Of a stretch of DNA of 10,684 bases, positions 1 to 6,634 are shown piece after piece (position 1 is the first letter of the stretch; every line of letters begins with the position of its first letter). The DNA comes from Nanobdellota archaeon (GTDB lineage: Archaea; Nanobdellota; Nanobdellia; Pacearchaeales; GW2011-AR1): NCBI GenBank assembly GCA_018901625.1, contig JAHIEM010000043.1, forward strand, positions 1-10,684, written 5' to 3'. The position numbers and the translations under genes are program-made. Under the pieces are notes generated by a model that was not told the DNA's origin, made no database searches, and saw only the letters and a list, made by a program, of their open reading frames with translations.

Positions 1-30
1 GCTGGATTCATACATATCCAAAGCATAAAG

Positions 31-41
31 TTATATTTAAA
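31..41 (+). promoter_or_regulatory. Possible archaeal TATA box
   Basis: The sequence TTATATTTAAA resembles an archaeal TATA element and would place a transcription start near base 60-65. It lies just before the headless reading frame at 99-377, so it may be the promoter of a decayed gene. Only the match and the spacing support it. Confidence 0.35.
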
Positions 42-98
42 CCTTTTCCCAAAATTTTCACTACCAATCAGAGAAACAATAAGATTAAAGAATCCTAA

Positions 99-377
99 GA
101 AAGAGAAAATCGTGAAGAATATAATCAAACAAAGAGGGAATACTGGGCAAGCAATCACGAGCATCTTTTAGTAAAAAGAAGAGAAAATTACAACAAGCAA
201 AAAGCCAAGATACTGGCTCAACAGACATTATGGAGGCAAAATCACAAGATTGAAGTAAGAATAAAATATCTACGAGATGCACAAAAAGAGCATGCACTGA
301 AAATCTTTGAAAACAGACTTAATAGCGTCTATAACTCTATTTTAGGCAAACCATTGCCCACTATTTTACTTTCCTAA
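99..377 (+). pseudogene. Headless K/E/R-rich reading frame, probable gene remnant
   Basis: This frame stays open for 92 codons up to TAA at 375-377 but has no ATG, and no GTG or TTG near its 5' end; an in-frame TAA at 96-98 closes it upstream. Composition looks like real protein: charged and helical, rich in K, E, R, N, Q and Y, with stretches such as TKREYWASNHEHLLVKRREN and KQKAKILAQQTLWRQNHK. The pattern of repeated (K/R)RE-Y/N-x-x-(Q/K) units suggests a basic coiled or DNA-binding helical segment. The codons before the stop at 96-98 (reading RNNKIKES) have the same flavour, so a nonsense mutation or frameshift in a once longer gene is plausible. Alternatives are a small protein with an unusual start, or chance. 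I do not recognise the family. Confidence 0.4.
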
Positions 378-395
378 CTACTGGAAGCATCATAA

Positions 396-405
396 AGCTT
401 AAAAA
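396..405 (+). promoter_or_regulatory. Probable TATA box of the SRP RNA gene
   Basis: AGCTTAAAAA lies about 26 bases upstream of base 427, where the terminal helix of the SRP RNA begins, which is the usual archaeal TATA-to-start distance. The placement depends on the RNA boundary inferred from base pairing. Confidence 0.5.
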
Positions 406-426
406 CTATCTAAACTGGCTAAATAT

Positions 427-686
427 GCAGACTAGGTTGGCAGGTTAGCCCTCTGCCATTTGCAAACGGGCTTCATGGCAAGCTGCAAGGGAGTTGGTGA
501 GATACGAGCTATAGAGTCTCTAGGCGGACGTTGACGCTTTGTCCTATTCGATCTTGCTCCTGCGAAATGGGTCAGACCTTGATCGGAGCAGCCCTAAACA
601 TGAGTTAAGGTGCTTATAGGAAACAGAGCCGAGAAAGTTTAGAGGTTAAACTTTACAGCAAATATCGAGCTGGCTCCTGAGTCTGC
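427..686 (+). ncRNA. Archaeal signal recognition particle RNA (7S RNA)
   Basis: SRP RNA is the scaffold of the signal recognition particle; it binds SRP54 and, in archaea, SRP19, and targets nascent secretory and membrane proteins. The ends pair perfectly (GCAGACT 427-433 with AGTCTGC 680-686). An Alu-like domain follows: GGCAG/CTGCC (439-443/453-457) closes a loop whose AGCCC (447-451) can kiss GGGCT at 468-472, as expected for the Alu-domain loop-loop contact. Helix 5 is supported by 490-497 with 670-677 (with wobbles) and GATA/TATC (501-504/663-666). The SRP54-binding helix 8 is clear: GGGTCAG at 569-575 and AGCAGCCC at 587-594, separated by 11 bases as in bacterial 4.5S RNA. At about 260 bases it is slightly shorter than many archaeal versions. 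Ends are accurate to a few bases. Confidence 0.93.
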
Positions 687-691
687 AAATG

Positions 692-696
692 TTTTT
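692..696 (+). terminator. T-run terminator of the SRP RNA
   Basis: TTTTT begins six bases after the end of the closing helix of the SRP RNA, fitting archaeal termination on oligo-T tracts. It sits immediately before the TATA box of the next gene, so the two units are packed end to end. Confidence 0.5.
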
Positions 697-703
697 ATAA
701 AGA

Positions 704-711
704 TTTATAAA
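704..711 (+). promoter_or_regulatory. TATA box for a probably leaderless pilin-like gene
   Basis: TTTATAAA is centred about 25 bases before the ATG at 733. No Shine-Dalgarno sequence precedes that ATG. Together this predicts transcription starting at or next to the start codon, a common archaeal arrangement. Confidence 0.6.
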
Positions 712-732
712 CATAAATCTGCTGATTTTTTG

Positions 733-1275
733 ATGAATAAAAGAGGGCAGTTTTATTTAGTTGCAGCGATTATTATTGCGCTGGTGGTATTTGGCTTGGC
801 TAGTGTTAGTAATTATGCGAGTGTTGAAGAAAAAGAAACTGTTGTTTTTGACTTGAGGCAGGAGCTTGGGGGAGAGAGCGGGTATGTGATTGATTTTGCA
901 CTTTACAGCCAGGGAGAGATTTCTCAGTTAATAGAAAACTGGACAAATGTTTATGTTGCTGGCAAACAGGACCAGGAGATTGAGGACTGGGTGTTTGTAT
1001 ATGGGGATCCGAGCAATATAACTGTTCTTGCTTTTGTCAGCGAGAGTTCAGGGGTTATAACAGTTGATTCTGGAGCAGGCAGCTCTTATGTTGATATTAC
1101 CAGCACTAAGGTAAGGAGAGCTCAGGCATGGGGAGATTATGTAAATGTGAGCCTTGGGAATTTTACTTATAGTTTTGATATGAACTCTGGGCAGAACTTT
1201 GCATTCCTGATTAAGAAGCAGGGGTATGTTGCAGATAGTACAACTGGAAAAGTGATAGTTGAGATTGAGGAATAG
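733..1275 (+). CDS. Secreted pilin-like protein, class III-type N-terminus
   Basis: The 180-residue product starts MNKRGQFYLVAA, a short basic KRG tract followed by about 20 hydrophobic residues, then an extracellular domain. This matches archaeal prepilin-like proteins cleaved after the glycine by a PibD/EppA-type peptidase, although the residues after the cleavage site differ from classic archaellins. The hydrophobic segment would anchor the protein in the membrane or form a filament core. The exported part has no cysteine and four potential N-glycosylation sequons (NWT, NIT, NVS, NFT). I chose ATG 733 over TTG 730 because the TATA spacing favours it. The next gene begins four bases after the stop, so the two should be co-transcribed. 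The function of the mature domain is not recognised. Confidence 0.85.
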   Translation: MNKRGQFYLVAAIIIALVVFGLASVSNYASVEEKETVVFDLRQELGGESGYVIDFALYSQGEISQLIENWTNVYVAGKQDQEIEDWVFVYGDPSNITVLAFVSESSGVITVDSGAGSSYVDITSTKVRRAQAWGDYVNVSLGNFTYSFDMNSGQNFAFLIKKQGYVADSTTGKVIVEIEE

Positions 1276-1279
1276 AATC

Positions 1280-1762
1280 ATGAGAAGAAATCTGAATAAA
1301 AGAGGGGTTAGTGAGATGATTGCTTATGTCTTGCTTATTGTTATAGCTATCTCTGTCAGCATTATAGTTTATGCGTATCTAAAATCATATGTGTGGAAAG
1401 ATAATGAGGGCTGTCCTGATGGAGTTAGCCTGATAATTGAAGATTATATATGCGATCCTACAAGCAAGACACTAACCTTAACAATAAACAATCACGGAAC
1501 TCATAGTGTTGACGGGTTTATGCTTCACGGAAGCAATAGCACTAGGAAGGGTTTTGCAATAAATCTTGTTGGGAAAGAAAATAATGGAGAGGTATTTTTT
1601 GAGGGAGATAGATTAAATGCGAGTGAGTCAAGAAGTTTTATTTTTACATATACTGAGCATGCTAGTGTGGAGAGAATAGAAATAAAACCACTAAGATTTG
1701 GGAAGAACCTGATTGTTTGCGAGAATTCAATAATCACCCAGGATATTGGAGGGTGTGGATAA
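1280..1762 (+). CDS. Archaeal type IV pilin-like protein
   Basis: The 160-residue product begins MRRNLNKRGVSEMIAYVLLI. The KRG followed by VSEMIAYVLL is the standard archaeal type IV pilin N-terminus: cleavage after the glycine leaves a hydrophobic helix with Glu near its start. The exported domain has four cysteines (in EGCP, YICD, IVCE and GGCG contexts), able to form two disulfides, and sequons NST and NAS. Its segment TLTLTINNHGTHSVDGF resembles parts of the two following pilin-like proteins, which suggests shared ancestry. An upstream in-frame TTG at 1259 would overlap the previous gene and give an odd longer leader, so ATG 1280 is preferred. Major versus minor pilin role cannot be told from the sequence. 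Confidence 0.9.
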   Translation: MRRNLNKRGVSEMIAYVLLIVIAISVSIIVYAYLKSYVWKDNEGCPDGVSLIIEDYICDPTSKTLTLTINNHGTHSVDGFMLHGSNSTRKGFAINLVGKENNGEVFFEGDRLNASESRSFIFTYTEHASVERIEIKPLRFGKNLIVCENSIITQDIGGCG

Positions 1763-1763
1763 G

Positions 1764-1773
1764 GTTTTTAAAC
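1764..1773 (+). promoter_or_regulatory. TATA box for the pilin pair at 1794 and 2237
   Basis: GTTTTTAAAC is centred about 25 bases before ATG 1794, with no ribosome binding site between, so the mRNA is probably leaderless. This gives the 1794/2237 pilin pair a promoter separate from the upstream two-gene unit. Confidence 0.6.
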
Positions 1774-1793
1774 TAGAGCTAATTAGGTAAAAA

Positions 1794-2240
1794 ATGATGT
1801 TGAAAAGAGGTAAGAAGGGATTAAGCCCGATAATTGCGACTGTTTTGTTGATTGTTCTAGTTATAATTATTGCGCTGATTATATTCCTCTGGGCGAGGAG
1901 ATTTATTGGCGAGGCTGTTGTTAAGAATGGGGCAAGCGCTGACCAGAGATGTGGAGAGATAAACTTAGAGGCGAGCAGAACTTCAAATTCTCTTTATTTA
2001 AACAATAGGGGCAATGTGCCAATCTATGGCATTGAAGTAAGATTAAAAACTTCTGGAAGGGAGAGAGTAGAGAGAGTTGATGATATTAAGCTTGCTCCTG
2101 GACAGTCAAATGTCTATGAGGTTGAGGGAATGGATAGTGCGCAGTCAGTCGATGTTGTTCCAGCTATACTCGGTGAGACTAAGAGTTCAAAAAAAGAGTA
2201 TACGTGCAATAACATTAAGATAGAGGTTATTGAAGAATGA
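1794..2240 (+). CDS. Archaeal type IV pilin-like protein
   Basis: The 148-residue product begins MMLKRGKKGLSPIIATVLLI. The KKG then LSPIIATVLL sequence is the classic archaeal pilin N-terminal signature, followed by a long hydrophobic stretch and an aromatic/basic step (FLWARRF). The exported domain has two cysteines (QRCG, YTCN), probably one disulfide. LYLNNRGNVPIYGIEV parallels the TINNHGTHSVDGF strand of the preceding pilin, suggesting a paralogue with the same beta-rich head. ATG codons at 1794 and 1797 are both possible; promoter spacing fits either. Its TGA overlaps the next ATG (ATGA at 2237-2240), implying coupled translation and possibly matched subunit amounts. Confidence 0.9.
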   Translation: MMLKRGKKGLSPIIATVLLIVLVIIIALIIFLWARRFIGEAVVKNGASADQRCGEINLEASRTSNSLYLNNRGNVPIYGIEVRLKTSGRERVERVDDIKLAPGQSNVYEVEGMDSAQSVDVVPAILGETKSSKKEYTCNNIKIEVIEE

Positions 2241-2722
2241 GCAAGAAGAAAGGCTTGTCAGGGATTATTGCCACTGTTCTTCTAGTTATGCTTACTGTTG
2301 CAGCAGCTTCGATGCTTTTTGTTTTTGTTGTTCCGTGGATTAGAGACATGCTAGACAGCGCAAAATCTTGCAGTAATCTTCAGGAAACTGTTAGTATTGT
2401 TGAGGGGAAGTATACTTGCTTTAACTCTACAGCTACTAAGTTAATGGTAAGAGTAAATGAGGGGGCTGAGGGTGTGAGTGGATTTTCTGTCTCTATAACA
2501 TCTTCTGGGAGCGCTAAGAAGTATGATATTAAGAATGGGGTAAGTTTCTCTGCAATTAGCATGTATAATGGGAGCACTAGTTTATCTGTGCCTGATGTTG
2601 GGGGCGCAGAGACATATGTATTTAATTTCACGGCTGAATCTGTTGATGTTGCTCCATTGCTTGATACAGGAAAAACATGCAAGGCAGTAAACCAGAAATT
2701 GATTGACTGCTATCTTGCTTAA
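2237..2722 (+). CDS. Archaeal type IV pilin-like protein
   Basis: The 161-residue product starts MSKKKGLSGIIATVLLVMLT: a KKKG leader, then LSGIIATVLL and a hydrophobic helix of about 22 residues, as in archaeal prepilins. The exported domain has four cysteines (SCSN, YTCF, KTCK, DCYL), likely two disulfides, and sequons NST, NGS and NFT. The strand KLMVRVNEGAEGVSGFSV resembles the equivalent segment of the pilin at 1280, so the 1280, 1794 and 2237 genes look like a duplicated set. It overlaps the preceding gene by four bases (ATGA) and is therefore translationally coupled. It is followed by an 85-base gap before the next clear gene. Confidence 0.9.
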   Translation: MSKKKGLSGIIATVLLVMLTVAAASMLFVFVVPWIRDMLDSAKSCSNLQETVSIVEGKYTCFNSTATKLMVRVNEGAEGVSGFSVSITSSGSAKKYDIKNGVSFSAISMYNGSTSLSVPDVGGAETYVFNFTAESVDVAPLLDTGKTCKAVNQKLIDCYLA

Positions 2723-2737
2723 AAATGAAATACTATA

Positions 2738-2815
2738 ATGGGCAAGAATAAATTAAAGCAAATTCGAGAATTAAACTTTGAGGCAAGGACATCTTGTCTA
2801 ATTTGTAATGAATAG
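2738..2815 (+). CDS. Doubtful 25-residue frame with a CxxC
   Basis: A frame in the spacer between two pilin-like genes encodes MGKNKLKQIRELNFEARTSC followed by LICNE. It ends in TAG at 2813-2815, eight bases inside the next gene. The composition is protein-like and TSCLIC holds a CxxC, as at the first half of a zinc knuckle or HNH-type domain, but no second half follows in frame. It could be a small protein, a truncated remnant or chance. There is no clear ribosome binding site. Confidence 0.22.
   Translation: MGKNKLKQIRELNFEARTSCLICNE
2768..2776 (+). promoter_or_regulatory. Possible TATA box for the gene at 2808
   Basis: GAATTAAAC is AT-rich and would start transcription near 2797, leaving a leader of about ten bases before ATG 2808. 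The match is weaker than the other TATA boxes here, and read-through from the upstream pilin pair is equally possible. Confidence 0.3.
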
Positions 2816-3335
2816 AAAAGCGCAGATTTGGGTTGAGACAGTCGTATATACTCTAATTGGACTTAGTATAATCGGGATTGTTCTTGGGATTGTTAAGCCT
2901 GCTATTGATGAGAGGAGAGATTCTATCTCTATAAAACAGAGCATAGATTTGCTGAATTATATTGACAAGCAGATTGATGCAGTAAAATATGCAGGGGCAG
3001 GGACATCTATTCCTGTTGATATTAAAATTGGGAGAGGCAAGCTTTATATTGATGCTGAGAGGGATGTTTTGTCTATTGTAATTGATGAGAGCAAGAGTGA
3101 GTATAGTGAGCCGGGAGCAGTGATTAACATTGGAGGAAATATCAAAGCAATAACTGTCAAAAAGGGAAGCAGCAAGTATACTGTTAACCTGAGCATAGAT
3201 TACCATTCTAGGGCAAATATAACCTACAGAGGAAAGGATATACTGCAAACATTCCAGTTTGCGCCAACAGCATATAATTTCTATCTAAAGAACAATGGGT
3301 TTACAGGCGATTACCAGAATATTGATTTTTACTAA
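2808..3335 (+). CDS. Pilin-like membrane-anchored protein, KAQIWVE type
   Basis: The 175-residue product begins MNRKAQIWVETVVYTLIGLS. Cleavage after KA would leave Gln at +1 and Glu at +5 of a hydrophobic helix, the arrangement that type IV pilins and archaellins use for subunit assembly. The exported part has no cysteine, contains sequons NLS and NIT, and looks beta-rich after an initial helix (SIDLLNYIDKQIDAVKYAG). It does not share the head of the three preceding pilins, so it is probably a different, perhaps minor or initiating, subunit. It sits directly before the ATPase gene. The boundary is solid: ATG 2808 is the first possible start and is followed at once by the signal. Confidence 0.85.
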   Translation: MNRKAQIWVETVVYTLIGLSIIGIVLGIVKPAIDERRDSISIKQSIDLLNYIDKQIDAVKYAGAGTSIPVDIKIGRGKLYIDAERDVLSIVIDESKSEYSEPGAVINIGGNIKAITVKKGSSKYTVNLSIDYHSRANITYRGKDILQTFQFAPTAYNFYLKNNGFTGDYQNIDFY

Positions 3336-3339
3336 AAAG

Positions 3340-3349
3340 ATTTAAATAA
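3340..3349 (+). promoter_or_regulatory. TATA box for the assembly ATPase gene
   Basis: ATTTAAATAA lies about 42 bases before ATG 3387, predicting transcription from about 3370 and a short leader. GAGGG at 3378-3382 may act as the ribosome binding site, with roughly four bases to the ATG. This supports ATG 3387 rather than the in-frame TTG at 3363. Confidence 0.5.
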
Positions 3350-3386
3350 TCCCTTTAGCTATTTGTTTGTAACAAAAGAGGGAAAT

Positions 3387-6380
3387 ATGGAAGACTTTTC
3401 ACAAGATATTTATATAAATCTGAATCCGGGAATTCCTGCATTACCTAGACTAGATGATAAAACTAAGGTTGATGTGAGATACGCGCTAATTGCGCCCTAT
3501 GCATTCGCGCATATTTACTGGGACAAAAAGTTATCTGAATTAGTTTATGATTTAGAAGAGCCGCTGCTTGATGAGGGAGAAAAATCTGATCTTGAAGACT
3601 TGGAGAAGAGCATGAGAGAGGTGATTAACATAAATGTTCTTGTTGAGAGGACTCCGGAAGCAATGATTAATTATATTAATAAGACAGCGGTTTTGCTAAT
3701 CTCAGAGCTTAATATGAAGATAAGCAGAGAGACGTACAAGAAGATATTCTATTACTTATTCAGGGATTTTATTGGGTTGAATGAGATCGAGGCGCTAACA
3801 AAAGACTATTTTATCGAGGATATTGAGTGCAATGGAGTTGATACTCCTGTTTACATTGTGCATAGGGTTTATAGAAATCTGAAGACAAAGATAGTTTACA
3901 AAGATGTTGATTATATTGCGAGTTTTGTTGAGAAGCTGGCTCAGAGGTGTGGGAGGTATATTTCTTACGCATCCCCATTGCTTGACGGGACGCTTAGTGA
4001 TGGCAGCAGAGTTAATGCTAGTTACACTACTGATATAACCAGCAAGGGACCAACATTTACAATCAGAAAGTTTACCAAGGTTCCGTGGACTCCTATCCAG
4101 CTTGTTGCACTAAACACTCTAAGTCCTGAAATGCTGGCTTACTTCTGGATACTCGTGCAGTACAAGTCAAATATTCTCATAACTGGGGGAACAGCTTCTG
4201 GAAAGACAACATTGTTAAATGCACTTGCATTTTTTATTCCTCCAGAATCAAGAGTCGTGTCTATTGAAGACAGTGTAACTGGAGACAGCAAGATAATAAT
4301 CAAAGAGAAATATAGGACTAGAAACATTACAATAAAAGAATTTGTTGACAAGAAGATAGATGCAGAGGTAATGACATTAAATGAAAAGGGAAAAATAATA
4401 TTTGTCAAGCCATCTGATTATATAAGCCATAAAGTGAAAAAAGATATTTACGAGATACTAACCGCAACAGGAAGGAAAGTAAAAATAACTCAGGACCACT
4501 CTTTGTTTTCACTTGGAGATTCTGGGCTGGAAGAGATAAAGCCTGCTGAATTAAAAGAGAAAGAATCTTTTATCGCTGTTCCGAGAATCCTTCCTGTCAA
4601 TGGAATTGAAACAAAGGAAATAAATTTAATTAATAATTTAGGGCAGTTTAGAGAGGATTTTCTTTCAGGAGAGCCATTGCAGGAACTTTTCAAGAAGCTT
4701 AAATTAAAAGATTTTGCAGTAAAAAAGGAGAAATACAGATGGTGGAAGAACAATAATCTGATAAAGATAGAAGATTTTATGAAAACAGACTATAAATTCT
4801 CAGATGAGGAGCTAAGAAAATTAAAAATAAAAAGCAAGAATACCTCTTCTATCCCAGTTATTTTTAGGATAAGTGATGAATTCCTGCAGTTTCTTGGTTT
4901 ATGGATAGGAGATGGAAGTTACGACAACTATAACGGCAACTCAGTTATTATCTCAAATATAGATGAAGAATGCAGGGATGTTTTTAAGAAAGTTGCGGAA
5001 TACCTTGGCTCAAATTACTCCGAAATGAATGACGGGGTTGTTTCTTTAAGGATTCACAGCACAATATTTTACAAATTTATGAAATATGTTTTGAGCTTTG
5101 ATGGCTATTCAGATACTAAACAGATTCCTGATTTTATATTCGCCCTTTCTAACAGCCAGATAAAAGAGTTTATTAAAGGATATTTTAGCGCTGATGGGTG
5201 CGTTAAAAAATGCGAGGTTGCCTGCGCTTCACAAAGCTATGCCCTCTTAGAGGATTTGCAATCAATGTTCTTAAGATTGGGGATTATCTCCAGAATAAAT
5301 GACTTTGACAGAAAGGATAGATGCATTAATATGTCAGTTTCAGGAATTGAAAATCTTAATCTTTTCAAGGAGATAGGATTTTTACAGGAAAGAAAAAATG
5401 CAAAACTAAAATTGTTCGATTTTAAGCCAATGCATGCTAATTCTGATGTTATTCCGTTAACTGCAACAAAAGTGAATGAATTGAATAAAATTTTAATTGA
5501 AAAACTTCAGCACGGATATACTGCTGGAATGCAAAATTTGGGGAGAAATTATATGCAGAAGGTTGCACCGGCTGGCTCGGTGTTTAATGATCTTTCGCAT
5601 AATGATATCTTCTGGGACAGGGTTAAAAAAATAAGAAAGTTAAGTTCTGAAGAGACAGAGGTTTTTGATTTAAGCATTCCAGGATATGAAAAATTCTTAT
5701 GCAATAATATATTTGTGCATAACACGCGCGAAATTAATCTGCCGAGAGAGAACTGGCTTCCTTCTGTTGCAAGAACTGCTATTGGAACAGGGCAGCTGGG
5801 AGAAGTTGATTTGTTCAGCCTGCTTAAAAACTCATTCAGACAAAATCCAGATTATGTGATAGTTGGAGAGGTTAGAGGCAAGGAAGCATTTGTATTATTT
5901 CAGGGCATGGCTTCTGGACATGCGTCAATATCAACAATGCACGCAGACTCTGTTGATACTGTAATAAAGAGGCTTGAAACACCCCCAATTGAGCTCTCTC
6001 CCACATTAGTAAATACTCTTGACGCAGTCGCGATTATGACTCACGCAATAGTCAACAAGAACCAGACTAGAAGATTAAGAGAGATTGTCGAGATTGTGAA
6101 AGTCAACCCCGAGGGGATAGCTCTTACTAATACTCCTTTTATGTGGAATCCTGTAGATGATAAATTCTACTCTAAGAAGGATTCAAGAGTTTTGGAGAAG
6201 ATAATGTTAAGATACGGGCTCAGCAGGGGAGAGCTTTCGAGAGAGTTTGACAGAAGAGTTAAGATTCTTTATGAATTGTTTAAAAGGAAGATATTCAGTT
6301 TTGAGAAAGTCCAAGAGCTGGTTAATGAGTATTATAAGAATCCTGAAAAGGTACTGAAAGAGTATGGCATTTCGGATTAG
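3387..6380 (+). CDS. Type IV pilus/secretion assembly ATPase (ArlI/TadA/GspE family) with intein
   Basis: A hexameric cytoplasmic ATPase of this family powers assembly of archaeal pili or archaella. The 997-residue precursor carries a 484-residue intein (residues 296-779), leaving a 513-residue enzyme, normal for the family. Residues 1-250 hold the N-terminal domain typical of archaeal members (FIEDIECNGVDTPVYIVH, then SDGSRVNASYTTDITSKGPT). Walker A GGTASGKT is at 267-274, followed by VVSIED, where the intein interrupts, and TREINLP, where the host resumes. The Walker B region NPDYVIVGEVRG has its Glu at precursor 828, and the His box reads GHASISTMHADS (His 845 and 852). All catalytic motifs are intact once spliced. 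ATG 3387 was chosen for its promoter and GAGGG. Pilin-like genes before it and GspF-type genes after it support filament assembly. ArlI versus generic pilus ATPase cannot be settled, but no archaellum-specific gene is present. Confidence 0.95.
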   Translation: MEDFSQDIYINLNPGIPALPRLDDKTKVDVRYALIAPYAFAHIYWDKKLSELVYDLEEPLLDEGEKSDLEDLEKSMREVININVLVERTPEAMINYINKTAVLLISELNMKISRETYKKIFYYLFRDFIGLNEIEALTKDYFIEDIECNGVDTPVYIVHRVYRNLKTKIVYKDVDYIASFVEKLAQRCGRYISYASPLLDGTLSDGSRVNASYTTDITSKGPTFTIRKFTKVPWTPIQLVALNTLSPEMLAYFWILVQYKSNILITGGTASGKTTLLNALAFFIPPESRVVSIEDSVTGDSKIIIKEKYRTRNITIKEFVDKKIDAEVMTLNEKGKIIFVKPSDYISHKVKKDIYEILTATGRKVKITQDHSLFSLGDSGLEEIKPAELKEKESFIAVPRILPVNGIETKEINLINNLGQFREDFLSGEPLQELFKKLKLKDFAVKKEKYRWWKNNNLIKIEDFMKTDYKFSDEELRKLKIKSKNTSSIPVIFRISDEFLQFLGLWIGDGSYDNYNGNSVIISNIDEECRDVFKKVAEYLGSNYSEMNDGVVSLRIHSTIFYKFMKYVLSFDGYSDTKQIPDFIFALSNSQIKEFIKGYFSADGCVKKCEVACASQSYALLEDLQSMFLRLGIISRINDFDRKDRCINMSVSGIENLNLFKEIGFLQERKNAKLKLFDFKPMHANSDVIPLTATKVNELNKILIEKLQHGYTAGMQNLGRNYMQKVAPAGSVFNDLSHNDIFWDRVKKIRKLSSEETEVFDLSIPGYEKFLCNNIFVHNTREINLPRENWLPSVARTAIGTGQLGEVDLFSLLKNSFRQNPDYVIVGEVRGKEAFVLFQGMASGHASISTMHADSVDTVIKRLETPPIELSPTLVNTLDAVAIMTHAIVNKNQTRRLREIVEIVKVNPEGIALTNTPFMWNPVDDKFYSKKDSRVLEKIMLRYGLSRGELSREFDRRVKILYELFKRKIFSFEKVQELVNEYYKNPEKVLKEYGISD
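4272..5723 (+). other. In-frame intein with LAGLIDADG homing endonuclease
   Basis: A self-splicing element of 484 residues sits inside the ATPase. Block A is SVTGDSKIII with Ser as residue 1. Block B is KVKITQDHSLFSL, giving the TxxH motif (Thr 73, His 76). The endonuclease motifs are FLGLWIGDGSY (Asp about 214) and IKGYFSADGCVK (Asp about 308), both keeping their catalytic Asp. Block F reads EVFDLSIPGYEKFLCN and block G ends NNIFVHN with the penultimate His and final Asn; the +1 host residue is Thr. All residues needed for standard class 1 splicing are present, so both splicing and homing may be active. Precise removal restores IED-TREINLP in the host. Confidence 0.93.
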
Positions 6381-6386
6381 ACTTCT

Positions 6387-6433
6387 TATGAGTATATTAC
6401 TTATAGTAATATAGTAAAGTTTATATACTCATA
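6387..6433. promoter_or_regulatory. Palindromic promoter/operator with TATA box
   Basis: TATGAGTATAT (6387-6397) and ATATACTCATA (6423-6433) are perfect 11-base inverted repeats. Between them is a second perfect inverted repeat, ATATTAC/GTAATAT (6394-6400/6406-6412), with a five-base spacer. The TATA box TTTATATA (6420-6427), preceded by purine-rich GTAAAG, lies within the right arm and predicts transcription from about 6450, a few bases before ATG 6458. An ATGTAA start-stop occurs at 6451-6456. A regulator bound to the palindrome would block TBP/TFB access, so this is a likely operator for the downstream gene. A structured RNA end for the ATPase mRNA is the alternative. Confidence 0.6.
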
Positions 6434-6457
6434 GGGATATATCTAAAGGTATGTAAA

Positions 6458-6634
6458 ATGGGCAGAATAACGTTGGAAGGGTATTGCTGTGAGAGGTGCG
6501 GGCATAGATGGGTGGCTAGAAACAAGGAAGAGCCAAGAGTTTGCCCGAGATGCAAGTCTCCTTATTGGGACAGACCAAGAAAACTAACTAAAGAGGGGGG
6601 AAGAAAATGGAGTACGAAGAAGTACAAATCCTAA
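6458..6634 (+). CDS. Small zinc ribbon protein, 58 residues
   Basis: The product has two zinc-knuckle halves, YCCERCGHRWVAR and VCPRCKSPYW, giving CxxC-x14-CxxC, a compact treble-clef or rubredoxin-like zinc ribbon. The rest is strongly basic (RPRKLTKEGG, STKKYKS), so nucleic acid binding is likely, perhaps as a transcription regulator or ribosome-associated factor; the exact role is not known. Transcription would start from the palindromic promoter just upstream, which makes autoregulation an attractive inference. Its 3' end overlaps the next gene by 28 bases. It is probably the first gene of an operon running through the GspF-type genes. Confidence 0.85.
   Translation: MGRITLEGYCCERCGHRWVARNKEEPRVCPRCKSPYWDRPRKLTKEGGRKWSTKKYKS

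Noticed and set aside
85..297. Minus-strand open frame of 70 codons
   Set aside because: It mirrors the headless + strand frame, has a Phe/Leu/Cys/Ser-rich composition typical of an antisense shadow, and lacks a promoter or ribosome binding site.
4272..5723. A group I intron or a separate endonuclease gene inside the ATPase
   Set aside because: The reading frame continues without a break through the element and both splice junctions carry intein residues.
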